Translations under genes and position numbers: made by a program
The notes under the pieces: generated by a model
The model's input: the letters and a program-made list of their open reading frames with translations, nothing else
Database searches by the model: none
Told to the model about the DNA's origin: nothing
Shown here: one piece after another, positions 33,983 through 46,086 of the stretch
Layout: each line of letters starts with the position of its first letter
Numbering within the stretch: position 1 is the first letter of the stretch
Assembly: GCA_019925795.1 (NCBI GenBank)
Contig: CM034297.1
Coordinates: 44,848,683 to 44,912,682 of the forward strand
Direction: 5' to 3'
Origin: Dendrobium chrysotoxum
Lineage: Eukaryota; Streptophyta; Magnoliopsida; Asparagales; Orchidaceae
Length of the DNA stretch: 64,000 nt

Positions 33983-34082
33983 GATCCGCCTCCGTTTTAG
34001 TCTTATGTTCTGTAGATATTTTTCTTTTTCTGTTTGTACTATTATTTCTGGTTTTCTGTTTGCCCTCCTCCTTTTTGTGATG

Positions 34083-34095
34083 TCAAAAGGGGGAG
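34083..34095 (+). other. Upstream polypurine tract, Sirevirus A
   Basis: TCAAAAGGGGGAG about 200 bp before the 3' LTR. Conserved as a second tract in B (43807) and C (56122). Multiple polypurine tracts are a known Sirevirus mark. Confidence 0.7.
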
Positions 34096-34283
34096 TCAGT
34101 TGTAGTAGTTTTTGTTCATGATTTCAGTTGTAGTAGTATTTGTTCTTGTTTTGTGTTGGTCACTTCATGTGTAGTTGTGTTCCCTGTACTATTCTGGTTG
34201 TTCAATGAAATTTGAAAATTTTATTTTCAGATCTCCTAGTTCTATTATTATTTTTAAACTGCTGCATATATGTTTGCCATCAT

Positions 34284-34298
34284 AAAAAAGGGGGAGAT
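34284..34298 (+). other. Polypurine tract at the 3' LTR, Sirevirus A
   Basis: AAAAAAGGGGGAGAT directly abuts the 3' LTR start (TGTTATAAATC at 34299). It would prime plus-strand synthesis. Confidence 0.85.
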
Positions 34299-35903
34299 TG
34301 TTATAAATCTGGTTTTGATGATGACAAATATGTTTCTAGTATATTTTGCTTAGCTAACCCATTTTAGGTATAAAAGATCAAGAGCTACTCAAGCCAACTC
34401 AAGATTGGGTCCAAGTGTGTCCAAATGTACTGTTTTCTTTTTCTTGAGTCAATTGTAATGTAACTGATGCCCTAGCTAAGTAACCTTACACACACACACT
34501 CAGGGGGAGAGCTTGAATGAATTAGAGTTTCTGTTCAATTTTTATTCAGATCGTCGTGGACGATATTCACATCGTCCTTGACGATCAAGTAAAAATAAAA
34601 ACCCTAATTAGGGTGACCAAGTTAAGTGTGTCTGATTAAGCAGATCGTCTTGGACGATCCCGACATCGTACGAGACGATATTAAGTTAGGTAAGTTTTTA
34701 TTTTAAGATATTTGGTATGATTGTCCTGGATGATACTAAACAATCATGCCTAAATTCATCTGATAATTAAGAAAAGCAATTAATACTTGATTGATATGAT
34801 CATTTCATCCTGGACGATCGCAGGATCGTCCTGGATGATCATGATCGTCTAGTGTGTTTTAGTTGTACGTCTAGAGTGGTGCTCAAGATGATTTTGTCAC
34901 TATTTAAACTAATCGTACAGGATGATATCCGTATCGTCCTGGACGATCAAGTCATTTTTAGGTCATCCAGCACAAGTTTCTCTGGACGACCAGAGCAGTC
35001 TTCTGGATGAAATTCCTCAATTTACACTAATCATCCCGGACGATCGCAGAGTCGTACGGGATGATATGAACAACTTTTTTTTCTGATCATCCAGAAGAGC
35101 CAGATCATCCAGGCTGAAACAGTTGATTTTGAATTGATCATACAGGATGATCTATCGAAAGTCCTGGACGATCTAGGATGACCAGTTGAGATTTAGGGCA
35201 AATTTTGAGCCCTCCTATAAAAAATATTTTTCTTCGAATAAGAAAAATCTTTTTTAACTTTCCTTTCTAGAGAAACCCTAGAGAGAGAGAGAGTTTGGGA
35301 GAGAGAAGATCTTGTTAGGGGGAGTTTATGAGGGGTTCACGAAGGTTGCTCCAAGCAAGGATCAGAGTCGTCTTCTCCGCTCGTCGTCTTTCGTCGTGTT
35401 GGTATTCTTTGTGAGAGGATCATTCGCAAGAAGATCCGGGGTTCTCTGCCTACTTTCGGAGGAAGCGAAAGGAGTCCGAGGTTCTTTGCCCGCTTCAGGA
35501 GGAAGCAAAAGGAGGTTAGGTTCTCTGCCTCACCGTGTTGGTGGAAAGGAGGTTTTTGTATAGGCTTCTACGCCTTGCTGTGGGAGCAAAAGGAGAGACA
35601 CTTTGAGTTAGTGCAATATCCGGAGGGGAGGCTCCGGGGAGTTGATCTAGGTCAAGTTGACCGAACCACTATAAAAATATGGTGTGTTCTTTCTGATTAC
35701 TTTCTGCACTTTAGTTTTCTGTGATTATCTGCTTGGGGGAAATTTGTGTTTAATCTTTTCGGTTGAGTATTTACTTATTTTCGCTGCATATCATAGAAAA
35801 GATTTTTATTGTTGCTCTCAAATTTTTAAATAACCAATTCACCCCCTTCTTGGTTATTCTCGGGACTAGTTCATCAGGGCTTAACATCCCTATCAAAATT
35901 TCA
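34299..35903 (+). repeat. Sirevirus A 3' LTR
   Basis: 1605 bp, from TGTTATAAATCTGG to AAATTTCA, followed by AACCA. Same parts as the 5' LTR: palindromes 34550-35172, TATA box 35216, two leader repeat units (35438-35520). About 60 bp shorter, mainly through losses in the palindrome part (around 34680-34740). Confidence 0.9.
34550..35172 (+). promoter_or_regulatory. Palindrome array in Sirevirus A 3' LTR
   Basis: About 14 units of the ATCRTCCTGGAYGAT type in the same order as in the 5' LTR. One pair is lost near 34740 and ATCGTCGTGGACGAT stands at 34550. Confidence 0.75.
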
Positions 35904-35908
35904 AACCA

Positions 35909-35951
35909 TGCTAGAACTCTAGATCTAATTCTCAGGCTCATGAGTCATGTT
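35909..35951 (+). mobile_element. hAT-type MITE, middle piece
   Basis: The 43 bp between Sirevirus A and B were part of the MITE before both insertions. The last five bases (ATGTT, 35947-35951) form the left target duplication of Sirevirus B. Confidence 0.6.
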
Positions 35952-37792
35952 TATTGTAAATCGGAGCCTAAGCACTTTGATTTTGATGATAATAAATAAT
36001 ATTGTTTTACTTACCTTGCTAATTCCTATTATTTGAGTTTATTGCATACTTATTTTTCTTTGCTATAGGCTAACATTTCAAGATCACAAGCTCACTTACA
36101 AGCCATCTCACGATTAGGTAGATTAGGATTGAGTAAGTCTATAATTTTAAATACATTTTTTACCTTTTCTTGAGTTAAATTTAATGTGGTGGATCCTGAA
36201 GCTGAGTAACCTTACACACACACACTCAAGGGAGTGAGTAAGTTTGGAAATTTTTTAATTTTTTTGAACAAATCATACAGGACGATTATGTATCATCCTG
36301 GGTGATCTATTTAGCTCAAAACCTTAATTAAGGCTTATGTGTCAAATAAGCTTGATTAAACCAATCATCTTGGACAATCCTATCATCGTATAAAATGATA
36401 TGCATTAATAAAAAATCCAATTGCCAGACATGATTTAGGCAAGATTTGATAATTAAAATTTTGTTCTAATCATACAGGATAATTCTGATCATCCTGAACG
36501 ATGTATAGCAATCATACCTAAAATAATCCTATGATTAGGGATCTAAGTATGGTTAGATTGAATAATCATATTATATAGGATGATTGTTTATGATCATCTA
36601 GGATGATCCATGATTTTTCTTTTAAACATACTAGACGTCCCAAACGATTTGTCAGGATGATATTCTTGATTTGAACTAATCATACAGGATGATCGTAGGA
36701 TCATCTAAGAGATCAATACATTTTTCTTCTAATCATCCTGGACGTCCTGAAGGATCTACCGGACGATAAATAATATTTTAAACTAATTATACAAAATGAT
36801 ATACTAATTATCCTTGATAAATAGTACATATTTATTGCTCTGATCATACAGGCAACTTAGATCGTCCTACGTAGATGGGCTGATTTACACTGATCGTACA
36901 AGACGATCGATAGATCGTCTTGTATGATCTTTATTGACAAGTTAAAATTAGGGCACTTTTTGAGGCCTCCTATTTAAGCTCTCTTAATTACTGATGATTA
37001 TGTCTTTTTCTGATGTTCTAACCTGAGAGAGCTTAGAGAAGGAGAAGGAGAGTTTGGGGGAGAGAGAGAGAGGATCTTATGAGGGGGAGTTTGTGAGGGG
37101 ATTCATAAGGGTTGCTCTAAGCAAGGATTTGATCATCTTCTTCCTTCTTCATCCTTGATTCCTTGTTGGCTCTAGGGAGATAATCATTAGCATCAGATCT
37201 AAGCTCTCTACCTACTCTAGGAGGGAGTAAAAGGATTGTCAGGTTCTTTGCCTACTCTAGGAGGGAGTAAGAGGATTGTCAGGTTCTTTGCCTACTCTAG
37301 GAGGGAGTAAAAGGATTCCTGTGGTTCTTTGCCAACTCTAGGTGGGAGTAAAAGGATTCCAGGTTCTATGCCTTCACCAGGAGGGTGAAAAAGGATTCAA
37401 GGTTCTCTACCTCACCGAGTTGGTGGAAATATTTTGTAAGGGCTTCTCCGCCTTGCTGTAGGGGAAAAAGCGGAGACACAAACAAGTTAGTGCAATACCT
37501 GGAACGGGAGGTTCTGGGGAGTGGACGTAGGTCAAATTTGATTGAACCACTATAAAATTATGTGTACTCTTTCTTATTACTTTTTTTTCGTTTTATTTTT
37601 GCACTTTTATTTGATTTATTCTATGGTTGAAATATTTAATTTTGATATCTACTTCTGCTTAAGATTATTATGTTTTTAAAATATTTAAAAAGATAAAAAG
37701 ATTTTTTATTTTTGTTTAAGAATTTTTAACACCCCCATCTTGGTTAGCCTCGGGCTAGTTCTATAAGGTTTAATCACCCTTACAAACTTTCA
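35952..37792 (+). repeat. Sirevirus B 5' LTR
   Basis: 1841 bp, from TATTGTAAATCGG to CAAACTTTCA. Alignment to A and C puts TA where the usual TG would be, in both LTRs. Palindromes 36272-36928, TATTTAAG box 36971-36978, five units of a 40-bp GGTTCTTTGCCTACTCTAGG leader repeat (37200-37410). Confidence 0.8.
36272..36928 (+). promoter_or_regulatory. Palindrome array in Sirevirus B 5' LTR
   Basis: About 15 units, more degenerate than in A (ATCATACAGGACGAT at 36272, ATCGTCTTGTATGAT at 36914), upstream of TATTTAAG. Confidence 0.75.
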
Positions 37793-37794
37793 AG

Positions 37795-37806
37795 TGGTAT
37801 CAGAGT
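37795..37806 (+). other. Primer binding site, Sirevirus B
   Basis: TGGTATCAGAGT, with the last base changed from C to T against A and C. Confidence 0.85.
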
Positions 37807-37851
37807 GGGATTTATAAAATTAAGTTTGAAAAAACTTTTGAATTTTGATCA

Positions 37852-39624
37852 ATGGCTAACTTTGGTAATCGTAACATTGTGGAAGGATATTCAATTACTC
37901 GACTACCTCTATTTGATAATATTCATTTTAATTTTTAGAAACTCACATGTCCACCTTTTTATAATCAATTAATTATCATATGTGGATGTTAGTTAAGGAT
38001 GGATATTCTAGACCTTTTCATCTTATTAATGACATTAAAACTGAAATCCCTTTTATTGAATAGACAACTGATGATAAAGATTTAGCACAACTAAATGCTA
38101 AGTGTTTGAACTATTTTTTTTGTGCCTTAAAATTTGAAGATTACATGGGTGTCTCTACTTATTCTACTGGAAAAAAAATTGGGACAGATTATGCATAATG
38201 TATGAAGGTATAACTGAAGTTAAACAATCTAGGTTTAACATTTTACTTCATGACTACGAACTCTTTCGCATGAAACCTAATGAATCAATTTCTTAACTGT
38301 ATACTAGGTTTACACAAATTATTACATCCCTGCATGCCTTAGGAAGAGAACTCATAAACTATAAAAAAGTGAATAAGATTGTGAGATGTTTGCCTTCTTC
38401 CTTTGATGCAAAAATTACTGTCATTACTGAATCTATGGATTTAAATATTTATTCAATCGATAAATTACTTAGATCACTAATTGCTTACGAGCAAGGAGTG
38501 AACCAAAGGCAGCTTGATGTAGGGGAAAAGAAGAAGGAGAAAACTGTAGCCTTAAAGGCTAATGATTCTGACACTGATGTTTCTAGTTCTGAAGATGATG
38601 GCATTGCTTTAATAACTAGACAATTCAAAAGCTTCTTGAGGAAAAAGAAAAAGCATCATAAAAAATGCAATAAAGGTAAAAATAACAAAAATTCGAAAGC
38701 TTCGTTTGATGTAATTTATTTTGAATATAGGAAGCCAGGGCATTTGAAGTCTGATTGCCCAACTCTGAAAGCTGACCCAAGCATGGAGAAGGGTAAGGAA
38801 AAACCTAAGTTCAAGAAGGATAAGAAAAGGATCCAAAAGGCTTTCTGGGTGGACTCAGCATTAGACTCCTCTAAAACTAAAGCAAAAGAGGAGGTAACAA
38901 ACCTGTGCTTAATGATTGATGTTCACCTTGATCACTTTGAATAAGAAGAGGTATGTGAGCTTACCTACGATCAAATACTTGAAGTTTTTAAAAGAATTCA
39001 TTCTTCATATAGGAAGCTCAGGAAATAGCATGCTAGCCTTAAATTTGAATTTTCAAATCTACAAAATGAGCATGAATGCCTCAGAAAAGATCACACCACT
39101 GTAGATAACAATCATATGACCCTGCTTAATGAATTTGATGAATTGGAAAAAAAGTATCTTGATTTAACCACTAAGCATGATTCCTTAGAAAAATCTCATA
39201 TTGAATTAGAAAATGTATTCAAAGAATTAGAAAATATTGCATCTGAATTAGACAGTAGGGAGCATGCACTAAAATTTGAAGTGACAAGCTATGAAAAGGC
39301 TAATAAATATTTGAGAGAAAGAATTACTACTTTGGAAAACAACAAACCAACACGCTCATTTGAAGAGTTTCAAAAACAATCAAAGTATACATCATTTAAA
39401 CCTAGGAAGAGGCACCATTACCCAAATAGATTAGTAAATCCTTTTTCTAGTGTTAGATGTTTTTCTTGTGGCATGCTAGGACATATCTCCCACACTTGCA
39501 CCATTCACCGTAGAACACATTTGGTGTGGAGACCAGAATTATAAAATTTACAGTATAACATGTATGCATCTCATTCTTCTTTTCATTATAAGGGACCCAA
39601 ATCTGACATCTGTTGATTTTATAG
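37852..39624 (+). pseudogene. gag: Sirevirus B gag, broken
   Basis: ATG at 37852 (MANFGNRN). The capsid-like part is broken by stops and frame changes up to 38360. 38369-38944 is open and holds the linker and the first knuckle, which reads YFEYRKPGHLKSDC (38717-38758): both leading Cys codons are TAT instead of TGT. The coiled coil (39116-39370) and second knuckle CFSCGMLGHISHTC (39458-39499) remain. The pol frame begins after TAG 39622-39624. Confidence 0.8.
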
Positions 39625-42622
39625 GTGTGCTCTCACAAAAGGCCTCATGAAAGTATGTGGTACCTAGACAACGAATGTTTAAGGCATATGACTGGAGATG
39701 TAAATCAATTCATTTTGCTGGAGGCCAGGGCAAGAGGTAAGGTAACACTTAGAGATAACACCACCAGGAGAGTGGTGGGCTCAGGTATAATTAGTGATTC
39801 AAATACAACCTGCTTAGCATCAGCCAGCTCTGTGATAAAGGCTTCAGCATAAAATTTTGCCAACCAACTACATTATAAGCTTAAATAATAAAATTATTTT
39901 GCAGGAAAAAAGGATCAATAATGTTTACATGATGGATCTAAATTTCTTTAAAGTTGATATTCCTCTTTGCTTAAAAATAATTACTGATGAATCATTATTG
40001 TGGCATAGGAGATTGTGTCATGCAAACATAAAAAGCCTTAGAGAAATTGCCCAAAAAGACTTAGTGAGAGGTCTCTCTAAACTAGAGTTCACTAAGGACC
40101 ACCTGTGTGATGCCTGTCAGTTAGGAAAGCAAGTCAAATCCTCCTTCCACTCATTCACAGATATTAACACTAGTAGTAAACCCTTAGAAGTCCTTTACAT
40201 GAATCTCTTTGGACCTGTCAACACTTCAAGCCTAGGAGGGAAAGTCTTTAGATATGTGATAGTAGATGATTATTTGAGGTTTACTTGGGTTAAATTTTTA
40301 TCTCATAAAAATGAATCATTCGAGGAGTTTAGATCCATTTCAATTTGGATTCAGAGGAAACTAGGTTGTGAAATCTTAACCATTCATAGTGGAGAATTTG
40401 AGAATAAAAAATTTGAGTCTTTTTGTAAAGAGCAAGGGATAGATCATAATTTTTTAGCTTCTAGGACCCCTCAGTAGAATGGGATAGCTGAAAGGAAGAA
40501 TAGGACCCTGGTAGAAGCTGCTAGAGCCATGTTGGCTAAATACTCAATTTCTAAATACTTCTGGGTAGAAGCCGTGAATGCAGCTTGTTATGTTCTGAAT
40601 AGGGTAAATCTTAGATTTTAGCTAAACAAGACACCCTATGAAATTCTTAAGGGTAAGACACCCAACCTCTCTTATCATCATGTCTTTGGATGTAAAGTGT
40701 TCATTCTGAATAATGGGAAGTCTCAACTAGGAAAGTTTGACCCAAAATTTGATGAAGGAGTGTTCCTAGGTTACTCAACTGTTGGGAAATCCTATAGAGT
40801 CTTCAATAAAAGAACACTGATAGTTGAGGAGACCACTCATATTATATTTGATGAATTTGATAATTCTGGAGGGTCTAGGGAATAAGAAGAAGAGGTTGTA
40901 GAAGTGACCCAAGGAGTAGAATCTATAAATCTAGAGGAAAGGGTATAACCTAAAGTTTCACTGCCTAGAGAATGGAGATATTCTTCAAGTCATTCTAAAG
41001 AACTGATCTTAGAAGACCCATCTGAAGGTGTTAGAACTAGGCTTGGACTTAAAAAAGAAGTAAACCACTTTGCCTTCATCTCAATGACTAAATCCACCAA
41101 TATCAACCAAGCCCTTTCTGATGAATTTTAGATCCTAGCCATACAAGAAGAATTGAATTAATTTATTAGGAATGATGTTTAGGAACTAGTTGAAAGATCT
41201 AAGGATCAAAGTATTGTTGGAACTAAATGGGTGTTCAAAAACAAAATGAATAATTCTGGTGTGGTGATTAGAAATAAGGCAAGATTGGTGGCTAAGGGGT
41301 ATAATTAGATAGATGGGATTGAGTTTAAGGAGACTTTTGCCTTTGTAGCTAGATTAGAAGTAATTAGGGTGCTAGTAGCCTTTGTATACTTTAAGGGATT
41401 CAAACTATTTCAAATGAATATTAAGAGTGCCTTTCTGAATGGGGTGATAAAAGAAGATGCATATGTTGAACAACCCCCAGGCTTTGAAAATTTATAATTT
41501 TCTAATCATGTGTTCAAATTAAAAAAAGGCTTTATATGGACTAAAATAAGCACCCAGGGTATGGCATGAAAGACTTAGCAAATTTCTACTAGAAAGAACC
41601 TTTGTTAAGGGGAGCATATACACCACCTTGTTTTTGAAAAAGGTATGAGATGAATTACTGATTGTCCAAATCTATGTTGATGATATTCTATTTGAATCTT
41701 CTGATGAAAAACTATGTGAAATATTTTTAAAAATAATGAGTAAGGAGTTTAAAATGAGTATGATAAGAGAATTTACTTACTTTGTTAGATTTAGTATAAG
41801 GTAAAAGGATGATGGAATATTCCTTAGTCAATCAAAATATATTAAGGACATCCTTAAAAAAATATGAGATGGATAAAGCCAAGCTAATCAACACTCCCAT
41901 GAGTTCTAGTGTTCAGTTAGATAAGGATTCAAATGGAAAGTTTACTGATCAAAAGAAATACAGAGGAATAGTTGGATCACTTCTTTACTTAACAGCTAGC
42001 AGACTTGATATTATATTTGGTGTTTATCTCTGTGCTAGATTTCAAGCTGATCCAAAGGAGTCCCACCTGACTGCTGTTAAGAGAATTCTTAGATATCTCT
42101 TAGGGACCCAAAACTTAAAAATTTGGTACCCTAGGTAAAGTACCTCTTTTGAAATTATAGGATATTCTGATTCAGATTTTGTAGGATATCGAGTTCATAA
42201 AAAAATACTTCTGGGATATGTTAATTCATAGGACAATCCTTAGTCTCCTGGTCTAGTAGAAAATTGAACCCAGTTGTACTATCCACTATTGAAGCTGAAT
42301 ATATTGTCTTAGGAAGTTGTGTGGCCAGGTCCTTTGGTTAAAGTAATAAATTTTAGATTTATGACATTCTATAGGTACAATTCTAGTCCTATGTAATAAC
42401 ACTAGTGCCATCTGTATTTTAAAGAACCCAATCCAATACTCTAGGACCAAACACATCGATATTAGGCACCACTTCATTAGGGACCATGTTACCAAAGGAG
42501 ACATAGAGCTACATCATGTAGCCACTAAAAAAACATTGGCAGATATCTTCACAAAACTACTGGCCTTTGAAACCTTTAGCACCTTAAGAATCAGATTAGG
42601 TGTGATAGATATTCATACTTGA
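39625..42622 (+). pseudogene. pol: Sirevirus B pol, broken
   Basis: Protease active site DSG is DNE (39667-39675). The integrase finger survives (LWHRRLCH, CDACQLGKQ), but the first catalytic Asp is Asn (AAT, 40202) and the second lies in a three-codon gap (near 40390). Glu is kept (40490). 40697-40885 is the post-integrase link. RT is interrupted by several TAG/TAA and by frame changes near 41525 and 41860; YVDD is intact at 41673-41684. RNase H is fragmentary and the end is GVIDIHT with TGA at 42620. Confidence 0.85.
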
Positions 42623-44050
42623 AATTTATGCTTTCTATTTATGTTTCTGCACTTAGTATTTTGTTTGATTTTTTTGTTTATTTCTTTTTATGTGTTTTTG
42701 TTTCTATTCTTTTGATTTCGTGATATTTTCTTTTGTATTTTTATGAATCAGATCACTGCTCACTTCTATTGATAAACTTGCTTTTTAAATAAAATTTTTG
42801 CCTTATTTTTGTTTAGAAGCTTATAAGCAGTGATTGACTTTTCTAAAATAGTTAAAGGTAGCAACATTGATGATTATTTCTCTTCCTCTAACTCCTTTAA
42901 TGGTATACTTTTCTTTTTGAATCAAAATCTATTTCAAAATTAAAAAGCTGGACTTTAGAATAGAGATCTATTTCATCTTCCTACAGTAATCTATCTCATA
43001 TGAATAGTATTCCAAATCATTGAATCACTTTCATATTTTCTTAATCAGGTGATTATATTTATCATATGAGTATGATTCTATTTTGTGGTTTACTCTTCCT
43101 TATAGTAGAGAGTGAGTATCTTCCTCTCTTATATTTGGAAGATAATCTCACAACTTAGAGTCTTTAGAGGTTATAAAAGAAAGCAAGCTTGAAAAAGAAA
43201 TAAAAAGAGGCATAAAATGAGCCCAACACTAAAAAGATGCACAATGTTTGCCAATTAATTGCAAGATACATAAAGTGCATCAAAAATAAAAAGATGTGTA
43301 AAGTGCGCCAAATAATTAAAAAATAGGCACAAAATGAGCCCACAAAGAAATAAGATTCCTTCCCTTTCAAAACTTTAAAGATCTTAGAAGAATTCATGTG
43401 TCACTTAATATTTTCAAATACTTGAGATTGAAAATTATGAATCCTGATTCTTTACTTTACAATAATATTTTATCAGATATTTTTAAAGAACGAAGTTTGA
43501 CGTGATCACTTTTCTTATATAATTTTTTCAATTTTGAATTAGATTTTTTTTTAAAAGGAACATTAACCTACAGTGTGTCCGAAGTAGGGTTTACAAAATT
43601 GAGTTTCTAACCTTTCTAGATTTTAGCGTTGTCGATTCATTTCTTTCGGGTTTTTTAATAAAAAAATTGAGGTAAATTTATTATTTACTGAAGGTGATTG
43701 ATTAAAAAAAAACTTTGATTTTGTTTTTATAATTAATTTTATCGTATTTTTTTATTTTCCTATTTTTGTTCTATTTTTATTTTCCTCTTTCTTCCTTTTA
43801 GTGATGTCAAAAGGGGGAATAGGGTGTTGTTTGTAAAAGCATGTCTTCTATTCAGTAACTAGTTTATGAATATGTTTAGTTTGTTTCATACTTAGTGTTT
43901 AATACTATTTTTCTGTTTAGTGTTTTTTTTGTTCTATTTTTCTGTTCTTTGTTTCACCTTCCTTAATTTTAAAAAGAATTAACTTAGTAAAGGGAGAATA
44001 GGGAATAGCAATACATTCTTGAAAACTTTTAACAATAATGTTTGCCATCA
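42623..44050 (+). other. Sirevirus B post-pol non-coding zone with two polypurine tracts
   Basis: Homologous to the zone in A and C, with the hairpin-like unit cluster at 43185-43350 and an upstream polypurine tract at 43807-43819. No ORF3 and no internal palindromes. Confidence 0.7.
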
Positions 44051-44066
44051 TCAAAAAGGGAGAGAT
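44051..44066 (+). other. Polypurine tract at the 3' LTR, Sirevirus B
   Basis: TCAAAAAGGGAGAGAT, directly before the LTR. One G-to-A change breaks the G run seen in A and C. Confidence 0.8.
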
Positions 44067-45923
44067 TATTGTAAATCGGGGCCTAAGCACTATGATTTTG
44101 ATGATAACAAATAGTATTATTTTGCTTACCTTACTAATTCCTATTATTTGAGTTTATTGCATACTTATTTTTCTTTGCTACAGGCTAATATTTTAAGATC
44201 ACAAGCTCACTTGCAAGCTAGCTCAAGATTGGATAGATTAGGATTGAGTTAGTATGTAATTTTAAATATATTGTTTTACTTTTTCTTGAGTTAAATGTAA
44301 TATGGTGGATCCTTAAGCTGAGTAACCTTGCACACACACACTCAAGAGAGTGAGTAAGTAAGTTAGGGAAATTTTTTCTTTTTTTGAACAAATAGTACAG
44401 TACGATTATGTATCATCCTTAATGATCTGTTTAGCTCAAAACCCTAATTAGGGCTTATGTGTAAAATAAGCTTGATTAAACCAATCATCCTGGATGATCC
44501 TATCATCATACAATATGATATGCATTAATAAAAAATCCAGCCGCTAGACATGATTTAGGCAAGATTTGATAATTAAAATTTTATTCTAATCGTACAGGAT
44601 GATTATGATCATCCTGGATGATGTATAACAATCATGCCTAAAATAATCCTGTGATTAGGGATCTAAGTATGGTTAGATTGAACGATCATACTGTACAGGA
44701 TGATCGTGTATGATCGTCTAGGAGGATCCATTATTTTTCTTCTAAATGTATTGGACGTCCCGAACGATTTGTCAGGATGATATTCTTAATTTGAACTAAT
44801 CGTATAGGATGATCGCAGGATCGTCTGGGATGATCAATACATTTTTGTTCTAATCATCCTAGACGTTCCAAATGATCTGCCAGAAGATAAATCATGTTTT
44901 AAACTAATTGTATAGGATGATATACTAATCATCCTGGATGATCAGTACATATTTATTGCTCTGATTATACAGGCAACTCAGATCATCCTTCCTGGATGGG
45001 CTGATTTACTCTGGTCGTACATGACGATCGACAGATTATCCTAAACTATCTTTATTAGCAAGTTAAAAATTAGGGCACTTTCTGAGGCCTCCTATTTAAG
45101 CTCTCTTAATTACTGATGATTAAATCTTTTGGTGCTGTTCTAACCTAAGAGAGGTTAGAGAAGGAGAAGGAGAGTTTGGGGGAGAGAAAGAGGATCTTAT
45201 GAGGGGGAGTTTATGAGGGGATTCATAAAGGTTGCTCCAAGCAAGGATTCGATCATCTTCTTCCTTCTTTATCCTTGGTTCCTTGGCGGCTCTGAGGAGA
45301 CGATCATCATCATCAAATCCAGGTTCTCTGCCTATTCAAGGAAGGAGTAAAAGGATTGTCAGGTTCTCTGCCTACTCTAGGAGGGAGTAAAAGAATTGTC
45401 ATGTTCTTTGCCTACTCTAGGAGGGAGTAAAAGAATTCTCGTGGTTCTCTGCCAATTCCAGGTGGGAGTAAAAGAAATCCAGATTCTCTACCTTCACCAG
45501 GAGGGTGAAAAAGGATTCAAGATTCTCTGCCTCGCTGGGTCGGTGGAAAAATTTTGTAAGGGCTTCTCTGCCTTTTTGTGGGGGAAAAAAGAGATACACT
45601 AACTACTTAGAGCAATACCTGGAACGGATGGTTCTGGGAAGTGGACGTAGGTCAGATTTGACCGAACCACTATAAAATTCTATGTGCTCTTTCTTATTAC
45701 TTTTTTTGCATTTTATTTTTATGCTTTTATTTGACTTGTTCTATGGTGAAAATCTTTAATTTTGATATCTGCTTCTGCTTAAAATTGTTTTGTTTTTAAA
45801 TATTTAAAAGGAAAAAAAGATTTTTCATTTTTGTTTAAGAATTTTTAAAAATACTAATTCACCCCCTCTCTTGGTTAGCCTCGGGCTAGTTCTATAGGGT
45901 TTAACCATCCTCACAAACTTTCA
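44067..45923 (+). repeat. Sirevirus B 3' LTR
   Basis: 1857 bp, from TATTGTAAATCGG to CAAACTTTCA. Palindromes about 44393-45050, TATTTAAG at 45093-45100, five leader units (45325-45530). Contains spurious frames such as 45396-45602. Confidence 0.85.
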
Positions 45924-45928
45924 GTGTT

Positions 45929-46086
45929 GGGTTAACCCGATAACCCACACTAGTTAGGTCCAGGTTGACAAACCTAACCCATTTGCAAAACCAGGTCGAG
46001 TTAGTATCAAACCATTTTCAATCGGGTCATGTTTGATTTGACCAGAACCATATCCATTGACCTGAATTGACACCCTTATCTATAAG
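45929..46086 (+). mobile_element. hAT-type MITE, right piece and target duplication
   Basis: GGGTTAACCCGATAACCC starts the piece. The terminal repeat GAATTGACACCCTTA ends at 46078 and the duplication TCTATAAG fills 46079-46086, identical to 23847-23854. Without the Sireviruses the MITE is about 0.69 kb. Confidence 0.7.

Larger units (their letters stand above)
24353..35908 (+). mobile_element. Sirevirus A (Ty1/copia), complete but inactive, target duplication AACCA
   Basis: Element 24358-35903 (11.5 kb) is flanked by AACCA at 24353-24357 and 35904-35908. Order: LTR, iMet primer site, gag, protease, integrase, reverse transcriptase, RNase H, non-coding zone, palindrome array, ORF3, two polypurine tracts, LTR. 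The LTR opening (CAAATCTAGTTTTGATGATG), multiple AAAAGGGGGAG tracts and large gag identify a Sirevirus. It is inactive: stops in gag, pol and ORF3, and the integrase catalytic Glu changed to Lys. It inserted into the hAT MITE. Confidence 0.9.
35947..45928 (+). mobile_element. Sirevirus B (Ty1/copia), complete but heavily decayed
   Basis: Element 35952-45923 (10.0 kb) is flanked by ATGTT (35947-35951) and GTGTT (45924-45928), one mismatch. Same plan as Sirevirus A without the internal array and ORF3. It is the most decayed of the three: many stops and frame changes in gag and RT, protease and integrase active sites altered, the first gag knuckle lost. It belongs to a different subfamily (LTR leader TACTCTAGGAGGGAG, TATTTAAG box). 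It lies 48 bp right of Sirevirus A, in the same MITE. Confidence 0.9.

Noticed and set aside
33777..34121. 114-residue frame at the end of ORF3 as a separate gene
   Set aside because: It is the ORF3 frame continued past a GATTC duplication; the protein-like reading lies in another frame and ends at 33982.
45396..45602. Frame in Sirevirus B 3' LTR with an open complementary frame
   Set aside because: Leader tandem repeat read in two frames; not protein-like.
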